Source: Candidatus Omnitrophota bacterium (GTDB taxonomy: Bacteria; Omnitrophota; JACPQZ01). Taken from it: a stretch of DNA of 47,535 nt. The notes beneath the pieces are model-generated. The model saw only the letters and a list, made by a program, of their open reading frames with translations, had not been told where the DNA came from and did no database searches. Below, in pieces: positions 7,530-15,334 of the stretch (its first letter is position 1; every line of letters starts with the position of its first letter). The translations under genes were made by a program, and so were the position numbers. The stretch lies in NCBI GenBank assembly GCA_016190205.1, contig JACPQZ010000076.1:68632-116166 (forward strand), in the 5' to 3' direction.

Positions 7530-8291
7530 CTATTTCTCCCCAATTCGATTAACGAGATTCGCGAAATACCCGGCCCCGAAACCGTTATCTATATTGACGG
7601 CGACAACACCCGGGGCGCACGTGTTGAGTATAGATAGGAGCGGTACGAATCCGCCCAAATGGGAGCCGTAACCGACGCTCGTAGGAACCGCCACCACCGG
7701 GGCGCTCACAAGGCCTCCGATGACGCTCGGAAGCGCTCCTTCCATTCCGCAGACTACGATGATGACCTTGGCTCGCGCCAGGACCTCTCGGTGTTCCAGC
7801 AAGCGGTGTATGCCCGCCACCCCGACATCATAAAGAGTCTCCACCCGGCTTCCGAAAAGCCTTGCCGTTACCACCGCCTCCTGGGCAACCGGGATGTCAG
7901 CAGTCCCAGCTGTCACCACAAGGACAAGCCCCCTTCCCACGGTGCGAGCGCGGCCATTGGCCGCAGTAATGACACGCCCCAACCGGTCGTAACGCGCTCC
8001 GCGAAACGCGCGGCTGAACTCCTTCCAACAAGCCTGGTCGGCGCGCGTGACCAGGACCGGATCACCCCGCCGCGCGATACGGCGGGCAATTTTCAAGACC
8101 TGCCCGGGAGTCTTTCCCTGCGCGAAGATGACCTCGGGACACCCCTTGCGTAAACTGCGGTGATGGTCCACCCTGGCGAACTTTAGATCCGAATACGGAA
8201 GGTCCTTCAAAAACCGGAACGCCTGCGCTTGAGAGACCTTCCCCTCTTGGAGACCGGAGATCAATCTTTTAAGACGCGCCGCGTTCGACAC
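7530..8291 (-). CDS. larB: LarB, pyridinium-3,5-biscarboxylate mononucleotide synthase
   Basis: LarB carboxylates and hydrolyses nicotinate adenine dinucleotide to start nickel-pincer cofactor synthesis. The 253-residue sequence has the PurE-like (AIR carboxylase) C-terminal domain: VVTAGTADIPVAQEAVVTARLFG, then YDVGVAGIHRLLEH and VVCGMEGALPSVIGGLVSAPVVAVPTSVGYG. The N-terminal part includes DLKFARVDHHRSLRKGCPEVIFAQGKT. Translation starts at a GTG. It lies 12 nt downstream of mgtC and upstream of larC. Its presence with LarC indicates that the cell makes the cofactor even though the client enzyme is not seen here. Confidence 0.95.
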   Translation of the reverse strand: MSNAARLKRLISGLQEGKVSQAQAFRFLKDLPYSDLKFARVDHHRSLRKGCPEVIFAQGKTPGQVLKIARRIARRGDPVLVTRADQACWKEFSRAFRGARYDRLGRVITAANGRARTVGRGLVLVVTAGTADIPVAQEAVVTARLFGSRVETLYDVGVAGIHRLLEHREVLARAKVIIVVCGMEGALPSVIGGLVSAPVVAVPTSVGYGSHLGGFVPLLSILNTCAPGVVAVNIDNGFGAGYFANLVNRIGEK

Positions 8292-8303
8292 ACGCCCCCC
8301 GCC

Positions 8304-8744
8304 TTATTCCCCCTCGTCGCCGCGCTTTGAAAAACGGCGCTCGAGCCGGGAAAAGAAATGCAGGGCTACGAGCGCGATGGCCGTAGTGACGAGGGCCGCG
8401 AAGTAAAAGCCCATCCCGATGGCCAGCCCCACAGCCGCTATAGTCCAGATGCTGGCGGCGGTGGTCAAACCCCGAATCCCGGCGCGCTCCCGGATGATGG
8501 TGCCGGCGCCCAAAAACCCGATGCCCGTCACCACCTGCGCCGCGATGCGCGCCGGATCGGGCGCGGAACCCTGCCATTGTCTGGCAAGCTCGATGGAGAT
8601 GAGCATGAGGAGGGCCGATCCGATGCACACGAGAATATGCGTGCGCAAACCCGCGGCCCGTCCGTGGAGCTCCCGCTCGAGCCCAATCAGCCCGCCGAAT
8701 ATAGCAGCCAGCAATAGACGACACAGTATGGTCAGCTCATTCAT
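8304..8744 (-). CDS. MgtC/SapB family inner-membrane protein
   Basis: This 146-residue protein is mostly hydrophobic, with about four to five membrane segments. It carries the family signature AAIFGGLIGLERELHGRAAGLRTHILVCIGSAL near the N-terminus and GIGFLGAGTIIRERAGIRGLTTAASIW in the middle. MgtC proteins are linked to survival in low magnesium and to regulation of ATP synthase or other pumps, while the general SapB-type members have unclear roles. I start it at the ATG at 8744, just after the tsaD stop. The short form lacks the cytoplasmic C-terminal domain of Salmonella MgtC. Confidence 0.9.
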   Translation of the reverse strand: MNELTILCRLLLAAIFGGLIGLERELHGRAAGLRTHILVCIGSALLMLISIELARQWQGSAPDPARIAAQVVTGIGFLGAGTIIRERAGIRGLTTAASIWTIAAVGLAIGMGFYFAALVTTAIALVALHFFSRLERRFSKRGDEGE

Positions 8745-8748
8745 ATCC

Positions 8749-9783
8749 TCAACCCTCCCCGCAAAAGGCGAGCGCCGGATCACAAGCAAGGTCGAGCGCA
8801 TCAGGCCCCCGCTCCTTAAAAAGCCGAAACCCCCGGAGCGCGACCATCACGGCGTTGTCCGTGGTGTGCTCCCTTCTGGGATAAAAAAGCTTGATCCCGC
8901 GCTCGTTACAGGCCTCCGCCAGGGAGCGCTCCAGGGCACGGTTGGCCGCGACCCCTCCCCCCACGGCCAGGCGCGGGACGCGTCTTAACGCGCAGGCTGC
9001 GACCGCACGTGTCACGAGACTCATCACGACCGTCTTCTGAAAGGCGGCGCACAGGTCCCGGACATGCTGGACTTTTCCTGCTCGCCTCTTGTCAGCGGCA
9101 AGACCGTGCTTTTTCGCATAATAGAGCACCGCTGTTTTGAGTCCGCTGTAGCTAAAATCCAAGCCGAGATCGGAAGATAAATTGGGGAGCCTGACGCGGC
9201 CGGGATCACCCTTCCCCGCCCAGCGCTCGATGCGAGGTCCGCCCGGAAACCCCAGGCCCAATATCTTGGCTGCCTTGTCAAATGCCTCGCCGGCCGCATC
9301 GTCCCGCGTCTCGGCAATGAGCTCATAAAGGTCCACCGCCCGGGCCTTAACCAGCGCGGTATGCCCCCCGCTCACCACAAGACCTATAAAGGGAAACTTG
9401 AGCGCCCGCTGCCCCCCATTTAAAAAGCAGGGCTCCAAATGGGCCTTAAGATGGTTGACGCCGACGATGGGAATTCCCGTCGCTTGAGCCAGGCTCTTGG
9501 CCATGGTCACGCCCACCATGAGGGCGCCCGCGAGCCCCGGCCCGTTCGTTACGGAGATGAGATCGCAATCCTTAAGTCTAAGCCGCGCCTTGGCCAAGGC
9601 GCGCTCCAGCACCGGCTGAAGAAGCCTGACATGCTGCCTCGACGCGATCTCGGGGACCACCCCCATAAAGCGCCGGTGGAATTTAATCTGAGAGGCGACT
9701 TGCGACGCCAGAATCTTCCGGCCATCCTCCACAAGGGCGCACGCCGTTTCATCACAGGAGGTCTCAATCCCCAGTGTGATCAC
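8749..9783 (-). CDS. tsaD: TsaD, tRNA N6-threonylcarbamoyladenosine transferase
   Basis: TsaD transfers the threonylcarbamoyl group to A37 of ANN-decoding tRNAs, working with TsaB and TsaE. The N-terminal LGIETSCDETACALV, metal-binding histidines in VNHLKAHLEP, VSGGHTALV and the C-terminal AVGGGVAANRALE are all present. I start it at GTG 9783, giving 344 residues, the usual family size. The longer frame to 9888 adds non-homologous sequence that is antisense-phase to ctpA. It overlaps the ctpA end by about 20 nt, so the two are translationally linked. Confidence 0.96.
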   Translation of the reverse strand: MITLGIETSCDETACALVEDGRKILASQVASQIKFHRRFMGVVPEIASRQHVRLLQPVLERALAKARLRLKDCDLISVTNGPGLAGALMVGVTMAKSLAQATGIPIVGVNHLKAHLEPCFLNGGQRALKFPFIGLVVSGGHTALVKARAVDLYELIAETRDDAAGEAFDKAAKILGLGFPGGPRIERWAGKGDPGRVRLPNLSSDLGLDFSYSGLKTAVLYYAKKHGLAADKRRAGKVQHVRDLCAAFQKTVVMSLVTRAVAACALRRVPRLAVGGGVAANRALERSLAEACNERGIKLFYPRREHTTDNAVMVALRGFRLFKERGPDALDLACDPALAFCGEG

Positions 9784-11056
9784 CCTGGATATTCCTCCAC
9801 ACCTCGATGCCCTTGATGAGATCAAGCGCTCGGGCAAGCTGACCGTCCAGGGCTGGAGGCTTGGCCTCTCCGGAGTCTGGATTTGCATCAGGCTCTCCCA
9901 CCACCTTCACTTCGCGCTCCGCGATCTTGACCTCTTCCTCATCGGTAAGCTTCACCACGACGTCCGGCTCCACACCCACCTCATGGATGGACTGACCGGC
10001 GGGCGTGTAGTACTTGGCAGTCGTCAGGCGCACGGCGCTGCCATCCCTCAACGGGCTTACAGTTTGCACAGACCCCTTGCCGAATGTCTTGACCCCCAAA
10101 AGGATGCCGCGATGGTGATCCCTGATCGCGCCCGCCACGATTTCGGAGGCGCTGGCCGACCCTTCATTGACGAGGACAACCAGCGGGATATCGCCGTAGA
10201 GGTCTTTCTTTCCCTGGGCCTTAAATTCCATGGCCTGACTTTCCAAACGGCCCCGCGTCGAGACAATCACCTTGCCGCGCGGGATAAAGAACTCGCCGAC
10301 GTCCACCGCAGAATTTAAAAGCCCTCCCGGATTGTTCCTTAAGTCCAGGATAAGGGCCTGCATTCCTTCCTTCTTCAATCTTTCGAGCGCCGCTTCCAGG
10401 TCGCGGGCCGTCTTTTCCTGAAACTCCACGATTTTGATGTACCCCGTGTGCGCGTCGAGCATCTTGGCTTCCTTAATGCTGTTGATTTCAATGATGTCGC
10501 GCGTCACGCGGAATTCCATGAGGGTGTTCACGTCTTCGCGCATGACCGTGAGCACGATCTCGCTCCCCGGTTTTCCGCGCATCATCTTGACGGCATCGAA
10601 GAGGCTCATGTCCTTGGTCGGCTTGTCGTCGATCTTCACAATGCGGTCGCCGGACTTAAGCCCCGAACGGTAGGCGGGTGTATCCTCGAGGGGGGTAACC
10701 ACCGTGAGAAACTGGTCACGTATGGTGATGACGATGCCTAAGCCTCCGAACTCCCCCTTCGTTTCAATCTGCATTTCCTTATACGTATCGGGGTCCATGA
10801 ACTGGCTGTGGGGATCGAGCGACGAGAGCATCCCCTTCAGGGCGCCGTAGATCAGATCCTTCGTCGTGACCTCTTCGACGTAATCGCTCTGGATCACCGA
10901 GACTACATCCGTAAAAAGGGGAATCTCCTTATAAAAATCATCTTCCGCGTCCGACTTGGCGCTTAACTTTACGCCGCCCCCCAGCGCGACACCTAAGACA
11001 AGGGCAACAGCCACCGGGATGATCGACCTTCGAACCCTCTCCCACACCTCGCTCAT
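9764..11056 (-). CDS. ctpA: CtpA-type carboxy-terminal processing protease (S41)
   Basis: This 430-residue periplasmic serine protease has an N-terminal membrane anchor or signal at residues about 11-30. The CTP N-terminal helix region includes GMLSSLDPHSQFMDPDTY. A PDZ domain around residues 90-180 contains GLGIVI and SGLKSGDRIVKIDD. The catalytic core has LRNNPGGLL, the serine in NEGSASASEIVAGA and the lysine in GVKTFGKGSVQ. It trims C-termini of envelope proteins. Its ATG overlaps the gatB stop (ATGA). The C-terminal 60 residues are acidic and less conserved. Confidence 0.96.
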   Translation of the reverse strand: MSEVWERVRRSIIPVAVALVLGVALGGGVKLSAKSDAEDDFYKEIPLFTDVVSVIQSDYVEEVTTKDLIYGALKGMLSSLDPHSQFMDPDTYKEMQIETKGEFGGLGIVITIRDQFLTVVTPLEDTPAYRSGLKSGDRIVKIDDKPTKDMSLFDAVKMMRGKPGSEIVLTVMREDVNTLMEFRVTRDIIEINSIKEAKMLDAHTGYIKIVEFQEKTARDLEAALERLKKEGMQALILDLRNNPGGLLNSAVDVGEFFIPRGKVIVSTRGRLESQAMEFKAQGKKDLYGDIPLVVLVNEGSASASEIVAGAIRDHHRGILLGVKTFGKGSVQTVSPLRDGSAVRLTTAKYYTPAGQSIHEVGVEPDVVVKLTDEEEVKIAEREVKVVGEPDANPDSGEAKPPALDGQLARALDLIKGIEVWRNIQGDHTGD

Positions 11057-12498
11057 AAAGCCCCCCCTTTTTTTACCGCAAGTGCTTTGAGTAAAAGCTG
11101 ATGGGCCAGTGCCGGGTTGGCCTTGCCGCCGGTTTCTTTCATGACCTGCCCCACCAGAAATCCCAGGGCGCGCTCCTTGCCGCTTAAAAAATCCTGGACA
11201 GATTGACCGTTTTTGCGGATCACCTGCTCGACGACGGGCTCGAGCGCGCCCGCGTCGGAGACCTGCTTCAGGCCCTTGCCCCGGACGACCTCATCGGGAT
11301 CTTTTCCAGAATCGATAAGGGCCGGAAGGATCTCCTTGGCCATGGTGTTCGTGAGCGTGCGGTCCTCGATACGCATCAGGAGTTTGGCCAGGGCCTCCGG
11401 TTTGAGACCGAGCTCCCGGATGGTCTTGTGCCGCGCGTTCATCTCGGAAAGCACCGGTCCCGTGAGCCAGTTTGCAACCTGTTTGGGCCGCGGCACCGCG
11501 CGGCACACGGCCTCGAAAAATTCTGAAAGTGCCTTATCGGAAACCAGAACCCCCGCGTCATAAGCACTTAACTCGTACTCCGTTTGAAAGCGATTCAGGC
11601 GCTCGCGGGGAAGTTCGCCGAGCGAGCTTCGAATCTCGTCCACTTCTGCTTGAGATATCCGAAAAGGCACGAGGTCAGGCTCCGGAAAATAGCGGTAGTC
11701 ATGGGCCTCTTCCTTGGAGCGCATGGGCTGGGTCACCGCCTGCCTTTCATCCCACAACCGCGTCTCCTGAATAAGGCGCCCCCCTTCCTCGAGAACCCGG
11801 CGGTGCCGGGACACCTCAAATTCCAGGGCCCTTTCCACCGCCTTAAAAGAGTTCATGTTCTTAAGTTCGGACTTGACCCCAAGTTCTTTGGAGCCGGGCC
11901 TTCGCACCGAGATATTGGCGTCACAGCGCAGGCTCCCCTCCTCCATGTTACAATCACTGACTTCCAAGTACAAGAGGATTGCCTTAAGCTCGCTCAAATA
12001 GAGGGCCGCCTCCTGTGGAGATGAAATATCCGGCTCCGAGACGATCTCAAGGAGCGGCGTGCCCGTCCGGTTAAAATCGACGCGGCTTCCTCCCTTCCCC
12101 ACGTGCATGAGCTTGCCGGCGTCCTCCTCCAGATGCGCCCGCGTGATCCGCACGCGCTTTGGCCCTCCCTCGAAACCCACATCGAGCCACCCGCCGCGTG
12201 CGATGGGGAGATCGTACTGCGAGATCTGGTAGTTCTTGGGCAGATCCGGATAGAAATAGTTTTTGCGGTCGAATTTGGCGACTTGAGAAATCTCGCCATG
12301 AAGCGCGAGCCCCACCTTAACAGCCTTTCTAAAAGCCTCCCGGTTAAGCACCGGCAGCGACCCCGGAAGCCCCAGACACACCGGGCACGTTTGGCTGTTC
12401 GGTTGAGCGCCGAAAAGGGTCGAACAGCCGCAGAAGAGTTTGCTCCGCGTCAGAAGTTGGACGTGTACCTCGAGTCCAATAACCGTTTCGTATTCCAT
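11053..12498 (-). CDS. gatB: GatB, Asp-tRNA(Asn)/Glu-tRNA(Gln) amidotransferase subunit B
   Basis: GatB phosphorylates the mischarged Glu or Asp on tRNA as part of the GatCAB complex. The true N-terminus MEYETVIGLEVHVQLLT begins at the ATG at 12498; an upstream open extension covers a heptamer array and the end of gatA and is not part of the protein. CGCSTLFGAQPNSQTCPVC shows two cysteine pairs that can bind zinc, followed by LGLPGSLPVLN. The C-terminal YqeY-like tail (GFLVGQVMKETGGKANPALA) contacts the tRNA. The length of 481 residues is normal. Confidence 0.97.
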   Translation of the reverse strand: MEYETVIGLEVHVQLLTRSKLFCGCSTLFGAQPNSQTCPVCLGLPGSLPVLNREAFRKAVKVGLALHGEISQVAKFDRKNYFYPDLPKNYQISQYDLPIARGGWLDVGFEGGPKRVRITRAHLEEDAGKLMHVGKGGSRVDFNRTGTPLLEIVSEPDISSPQEAALYLSELKAILLYLEVSDCNMEEGSLRCDANISVRRPGSKELGVKSELKNMNSFKAVERALEFEVSRHRRVLEEGGRLIQETRLWDERQAVTQPMRSKEEAHDYRYFPEPDLVPFRISQAEVDEIRSSLGELPRERLNRFQTEYELSAYDAGVLVSDKALSEFFEAVCRAVPRPKQVANWLTGPVLSEMNARHKTIRELGLKPEALAKLLMRIEDRTLTNTMAKEILPALIDSGKDPDEVVRGKGLKQVSDAGALEPVVEQVIRKNGQSVQDFLSGKERALGFLVGQVMKETGGKANPALAHQLLLKALAVKKGGAL

Positions 12499-12522
12499 AG
12501 CGCTCTCACGAAGGGGATCGTC

Positions 12523-12560
12523 CCACGTCTCACGTCCAACGTCCAACTTCCTACGTCCCT
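12523..12560. repeat. Short heptamer array, CACGTCC/AACGTCC family
   Basis: Five to six degenerate 7-bp units (CACGTCT, CACGTCC, AACGTCC, AACTTCC, TACGTCC) lie in the 91-bp gap between gatA and gatB. There is no clear inverted partner nearby, so this may be a young or decayed array. Confidence 0.7.
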
Positions 12561-12589
12561 CTTCGCTCCTCCCTCCTCTCTCATGCTTG

Positions 12590-14032
12590 TTATAAATCCG
12601 GTAAAAAGGGCCCTCCGACCTTCGTTTCATACGCATGCGCGACACGGAAAAGCGTGGCTTCGTCAAATGGCTTGGCCAGGAGCTGCAGGCCCACGGGAAG
12701 ACTAGGGTCACCTGCCGCGCAGGGAATGGATATTGCGGGCACCCCCGCGAGATTCGTAGAGATCGTGTAAATATCCGAAAGATACATCGTGAGGGGGTCC
12801 TGAATCTTTTCGCCTAAACGAAAGGACACTGTGGGCGACGTCGGAGTTGCCAGCACATCAACACGCTTGAAGGCCTCGTCGAAATCCCTCTTGATCAAAC
12901 TGCGCACCCTAAGGGCCTTGAGATAGTAGGCGTCGTAATACCCGCTTGATAACACATAGGTGCCCAAAAGAACGCGGCGCTTGACTTCCATCCCAAAGCC
13001 CTCGTCGCGTGTCCTGCAATACATGTCCAAAAGGTTTTCGCTGGAGGAGCGCAAGCCATACTGCACCCCATCAAAACGGGCGAGATTAGAGCTCGCCTCC
13101 GCCGTGGCCACAATGTAATAAACGCTGATGGCATATTGCGTATGAGGCATGGAGACAGGGTCACACTGGGCCCCCAGCGAGCGCAGGGTATCGATGGCGA
13201 GCTCAACATTCTCGCGCACCCCCGCGTCCAAACCTTCTCCAAAATATTCCTGGGGAATGCCGATGCGTAAGCCCTGGACGCCCCCCTCCAGAGTCTTTAC
13301 GTAATCCGGAACGGGCATATCCGCAGACGTGGAGTCCATGGGATCCCAGCCCGCGATGACACCCAGCAGAAGGGCTGCGTCACGAACCGTAAGAGCCAAA
13401 GGACCGATCTGGTCAAGACTGGAGGCAAAGGCCACCAGCCCATAACGCGACACACGGCCGTACGTAGGTTTTAAACCCACCACCCCGCAGAACGAGGCGG
13501 GCTGGCGGATGGACCCGCCCGTGTCTGATCCCAGAGCGAGCGGAATTTCTCCGGCCGCGACTGCCGCGGCACTCCCCCCGCTCGAACCTCCCGGCACCCG
13601 TGTTAAATCCCAGGGGTTCGCGGTCTTTTGGAAGGCCGAGTTTTCTGTCGAAGAGCCGAAGGCAAATTCGTCCATATTGGTCGTTCCACAGAGTATCGCC
13701 CCCGCCTGACGCAGCTTTCTGACAACAGTAGCGTCATAAGGCGACTCAAACCCTTCGAGAATTTTAGAGGCACAGCGGGTTTTACGTCCCCGCACAACAA
13801 TATTATCTTTCACGGCCACCGGAACGCCCCAAAGGGGGACGCTTTTGTCCATTGACTCAAGGCCCTTAAGCTGGGTCTCGATCCCCTCCCGGCATGTATC
13901 CAGGAACGCACTTACCTTACCGTCCACCGCCTCCTGCCGCCTTAGGAAATGTCCCACCCCATCCCTGGGGCTTAAAGCTCCGCTCCGGTATCGGTTCAGG
14001 AGTTCGGTGGCGGTGGTTGCCGTCCTAGGCAT
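12590..14032 (-). CDS. gatA: GatA, glutamine amidase subunit of GatCAB
   Basis: GatA releases ammonia from glutamine for the transamidation reaction. The amidase-signature catalytic triad is visible: Lys in PVAVKDN (around residue 73), Ser in [15 protein letters not shown] and the nucleophile Ser in [17 protein letters not shown]. The length of 480 residues is typical. Its start overlaps the gatC stop by 8 nt. The order gatC-gatA-gatB with its own promoter makes a self-contained unit. Together with tRNA-Gln in the same window it is consistent with the indirect route to Gln-tRNA or Asn-tRNA. Confidence 0.97.
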   Translation of the reverse strand: MPRTATTATELLNRYRSGALSPRDGVGHFLRRQEAVDGKVSAFLDTCREGIETQLKGLESMDKSVPLWGVPVAVKDNIVVRGRKTRCASKILEGFESPYDATVVRKLRQAGAILCGTTNMDEFAFGSSTENSAFQKTANPWDLTRVPGGSSGGSAAAVAAGEIPLALGSDTGGSIRQPASFCGVVGLKPTYGRVSRYGLVAFASSLDQIGPLALTVRDAALLLGVIAGWDPMDSTSADMPVPDYVKTLEGGVQGLRIGIPQEYFGEGLDAGVRENVELAIDTLRSLGAQCDPVSMPHTQYAISVYYIVATAEASSNLARFDGVQYGLRSSSENLLDMYCRTRDEGFGMEVKRRVLLGTYVLSSGYYDAYYLKALRVRSLIKRDFDEAFKRVDVLATPTSPTVSFRLGEKIQDPLTMYLSDIYTISTNLAGVPAISIPCAAGDPSLPVGLQLLAKPFDEATLFRVAHAYETKVGGPFLPDL

Positions 14033-14327
14033 CTCCCTTTCCTTCTATGACAAGCGGCACGACGACAAAGCCATCGCTTTTCTTGGGGGCTATTCTCAAA
14101 ACTTCTGCGGGTTGGAGTGATGGTCGGTTCTCGTCGGTCCTGAAGATATTTTCCAGGCTAAGAACATGGGTCGTGGGCTCGATATTCGAGGTATCCACCT
14201 GGTTGAGCTTGGCCACGTAGTCCAAGATCTCAGCCAGGTCCTTCTCGAGCCGGGCCTCCTCCGTCTCGGTCAAGCTCACGCGGGCGAGCTTGGCTATGTA
14301 GTGGACATCCTTACGAGAGATGGACAT
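14025..14327 (-). CDS. gatC: GatC, small subunit of GatCAB amidotransferase
   Basis: GatC is a 100-residue belt-like subunit that wraps around and stabilises GatA and GatB. The N-terminal helix [53 protein letters not shown] region matches the family closely, followed by a tail containing R-T-D-E-N-R-P-S that contacts GatB. GGAG stands about six nt before the ATG. It is the first gene after a good sigma-70-like promoter and a short leader hairpin. Confidence 0.95.
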   Translation of the reverse strand: MSISRKDVHYIAKLARVSLTETEEARLEKDLAEILDYVAKLNQVDTSNIEPTTHVLSLENIFRTDENRPSLQPAEVLRIAPKKSDGFVVVPLVIEGKGDA

Positions 14328-14346
14328 AAAAGCTCCGGAATAGCTA

Positions 14347-14370
14347 GGGACGATCCCTACGGACCGTCCC
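14347..14370 (-). other. Leader stem-loop upstream of gatC
   Basis: GGGACG at one end and CGTCCC at the other form a hairpin in the 5' leader of the gatC transcript, 20 nt before the start codon. It could influence ribosome access, but no ligand-binding motif is apparent. Confidence 0.45.
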
Positions 14371-14412
14371 CAAAGGCCACTTCATTCACTACCCATTGCA
14401 GCAGTGTAAGTT

Positions 14413-14441
14413 ATGTTAGCACGAATGTTGGGATAAGTCAA
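14413..14441 (-). promoter_or_regulatory. Sigma-70-type promoter for gatCAB
   Basis: On the minus strand, TTGACT (14441-14436) is followed by a 17-nt spacer and TAACAT (14418-14413). This matches the -35 consensus at 5 of 6 positions and the -10 at 4 of 6. It lies between the rsmA terminator-like hairpin and gatC, in one of the few gaps without heptamer repeats. It is the clearest promoter in the window. Confidence 0.65.
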
Positions 14442-14465
14442 TCACAGTTCATGTTGGAAAGAAAT

Positions 14466-14487
14466 CCAGACACGACATCGTGTCTGG
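14466..14487 (-). terminator. Terminator-like hairpin after rsmA
   Basis: A near-perfect palindrome, CCAGACACGA then CA then TCGTGTCTGG, begins immediately after the rsmA stop codon. On the minus strand it is followed by ATTTCTTTCC, a moderately U-rich tail. This is consistent with an intrinsic terminator that separates rsmA from the gatC promoter, although the U-tract is interrupted. Confidence 0.6.
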
Positions 14488-14488
14488 G

Positions 14489-15334
14489 CTAGGAAAGCGC
14501 CTTAAATGCTCGTGCCAACACGCTGTATTCCACAAGTGAAAGTTCTTCGGGTCTCTTACCGGAGTCCATCCCCAAGTTCTGCAGAAACTTCTGAATGTCG
14601 CCCTTCTTAAAAGCCGGTGCGAAAAGGCCGGAGAGGGCGTTGTCGATGCGCTTGCGCCTATGCTGAAAGGCTGTCCGCACGACCAATCGAAAGGAATCCA
14701 GGTCCTGTTGAGAGACCCGGGGCTCGGGGAGGGGCGCGAGCTTTACGAAAGCTGATTCGACCTGCGGGGCCGGGTAAAAGGCACGCGCGGGTATAGTAAA
14801 AAGTGTGCGCGCTTCAAACCACACCCCCAAAGAAAGCGTAAGGACTCCGTAGTCTTTGTTCCCCGGCTGTGCCGCGATGCGCTCCGCAACCTCGCGCTGC
14901 ATCGTAAGCCACACGCTTTTGAAAAGCGCGCGAAATTTTAGCAGTTGAAACAGAATGGGAGTCGTGATGTGGTAGGGCAAGTTACCGATGGCAAGTGCCG
15001 CAGGAGACACGAGCTCCGCGAGGTCACAGTCCAAAAAATCCGCCTGGACCACGCGGACGCGCATATTGCCGGCAAAACGCTCCTCAAGATGCCGGGCGAA
15101 GGCCCTGTCCTTCTCGATCGCGACTACCGTCGCGCCGCGCTCCGCGAGACGTTCCGTAAGAATCCCCGTCCCCGCCCCGATTTCGAGGACGCTGTCCCCT
15201 GCACGTACCCCCGTGGCGTCCACGAGCCGTTCCCTGATAGCAGAGTCAATGAGGAAACTTTGGCTCCAGCGCTTTTTTGGATAGACCTTAAGCGCCCTTA
15301 GGGTTTTTCTAACTTCTGCTTTGATGAGGCTCAT
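14489..15334 (-). CDS. rsmA: RsmA (KsgA), 16S rRNA dimethyladenosine transferase
   Basis: RsmA dimethylates two adjacent adenosines near the 3' end of 16S rRNA during small-subunit maturation. SAM-binding motif I LEIGAGTG, acidic motif AIEKDRAFA and the catalytic IGNLPYHIT motif are present, with the C-terminal FRLVVRTAFQHRRKRIDNAL helix region. The product has 281 residues. Its ATG overlaps the stop of the preceding TMTC-like gene as ATGA, so it is translationally coupled to it. A hairpin terminator follows. Confidence 0.96.
   Translation of the reverse strand: MSLIKAEVRKTLRALKVYPKKRWSQSFLIDSAIRERLVDATGVRAGDSVLEIGAGTGILTERLAERGATVVAIEKDRAFARHLEERFAGNMRVRVVQADFLDCDLAELVSPAALAIGNLPYHITTPILFQLLKFRALFKSVWLTMQREVAERIAAQPGNKDYGVLTLSLGVWFEARTLFTIPARAFYPAPQVESAFVKLAPLPEPRVSQQDLDSFRLVVRTAFQHRRKRIDNALSGLFAPAFKKGDIQKFLQNLGMDSGKRPEELSLVEYSVLARAFKALS

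Noticed and set aside
12499-12711. 71-codon N-terminal extension of GatB
   Set aside because: The extension overlaps gatA and a heptamer array; MEYETVIGLEVH is the family's normal start.
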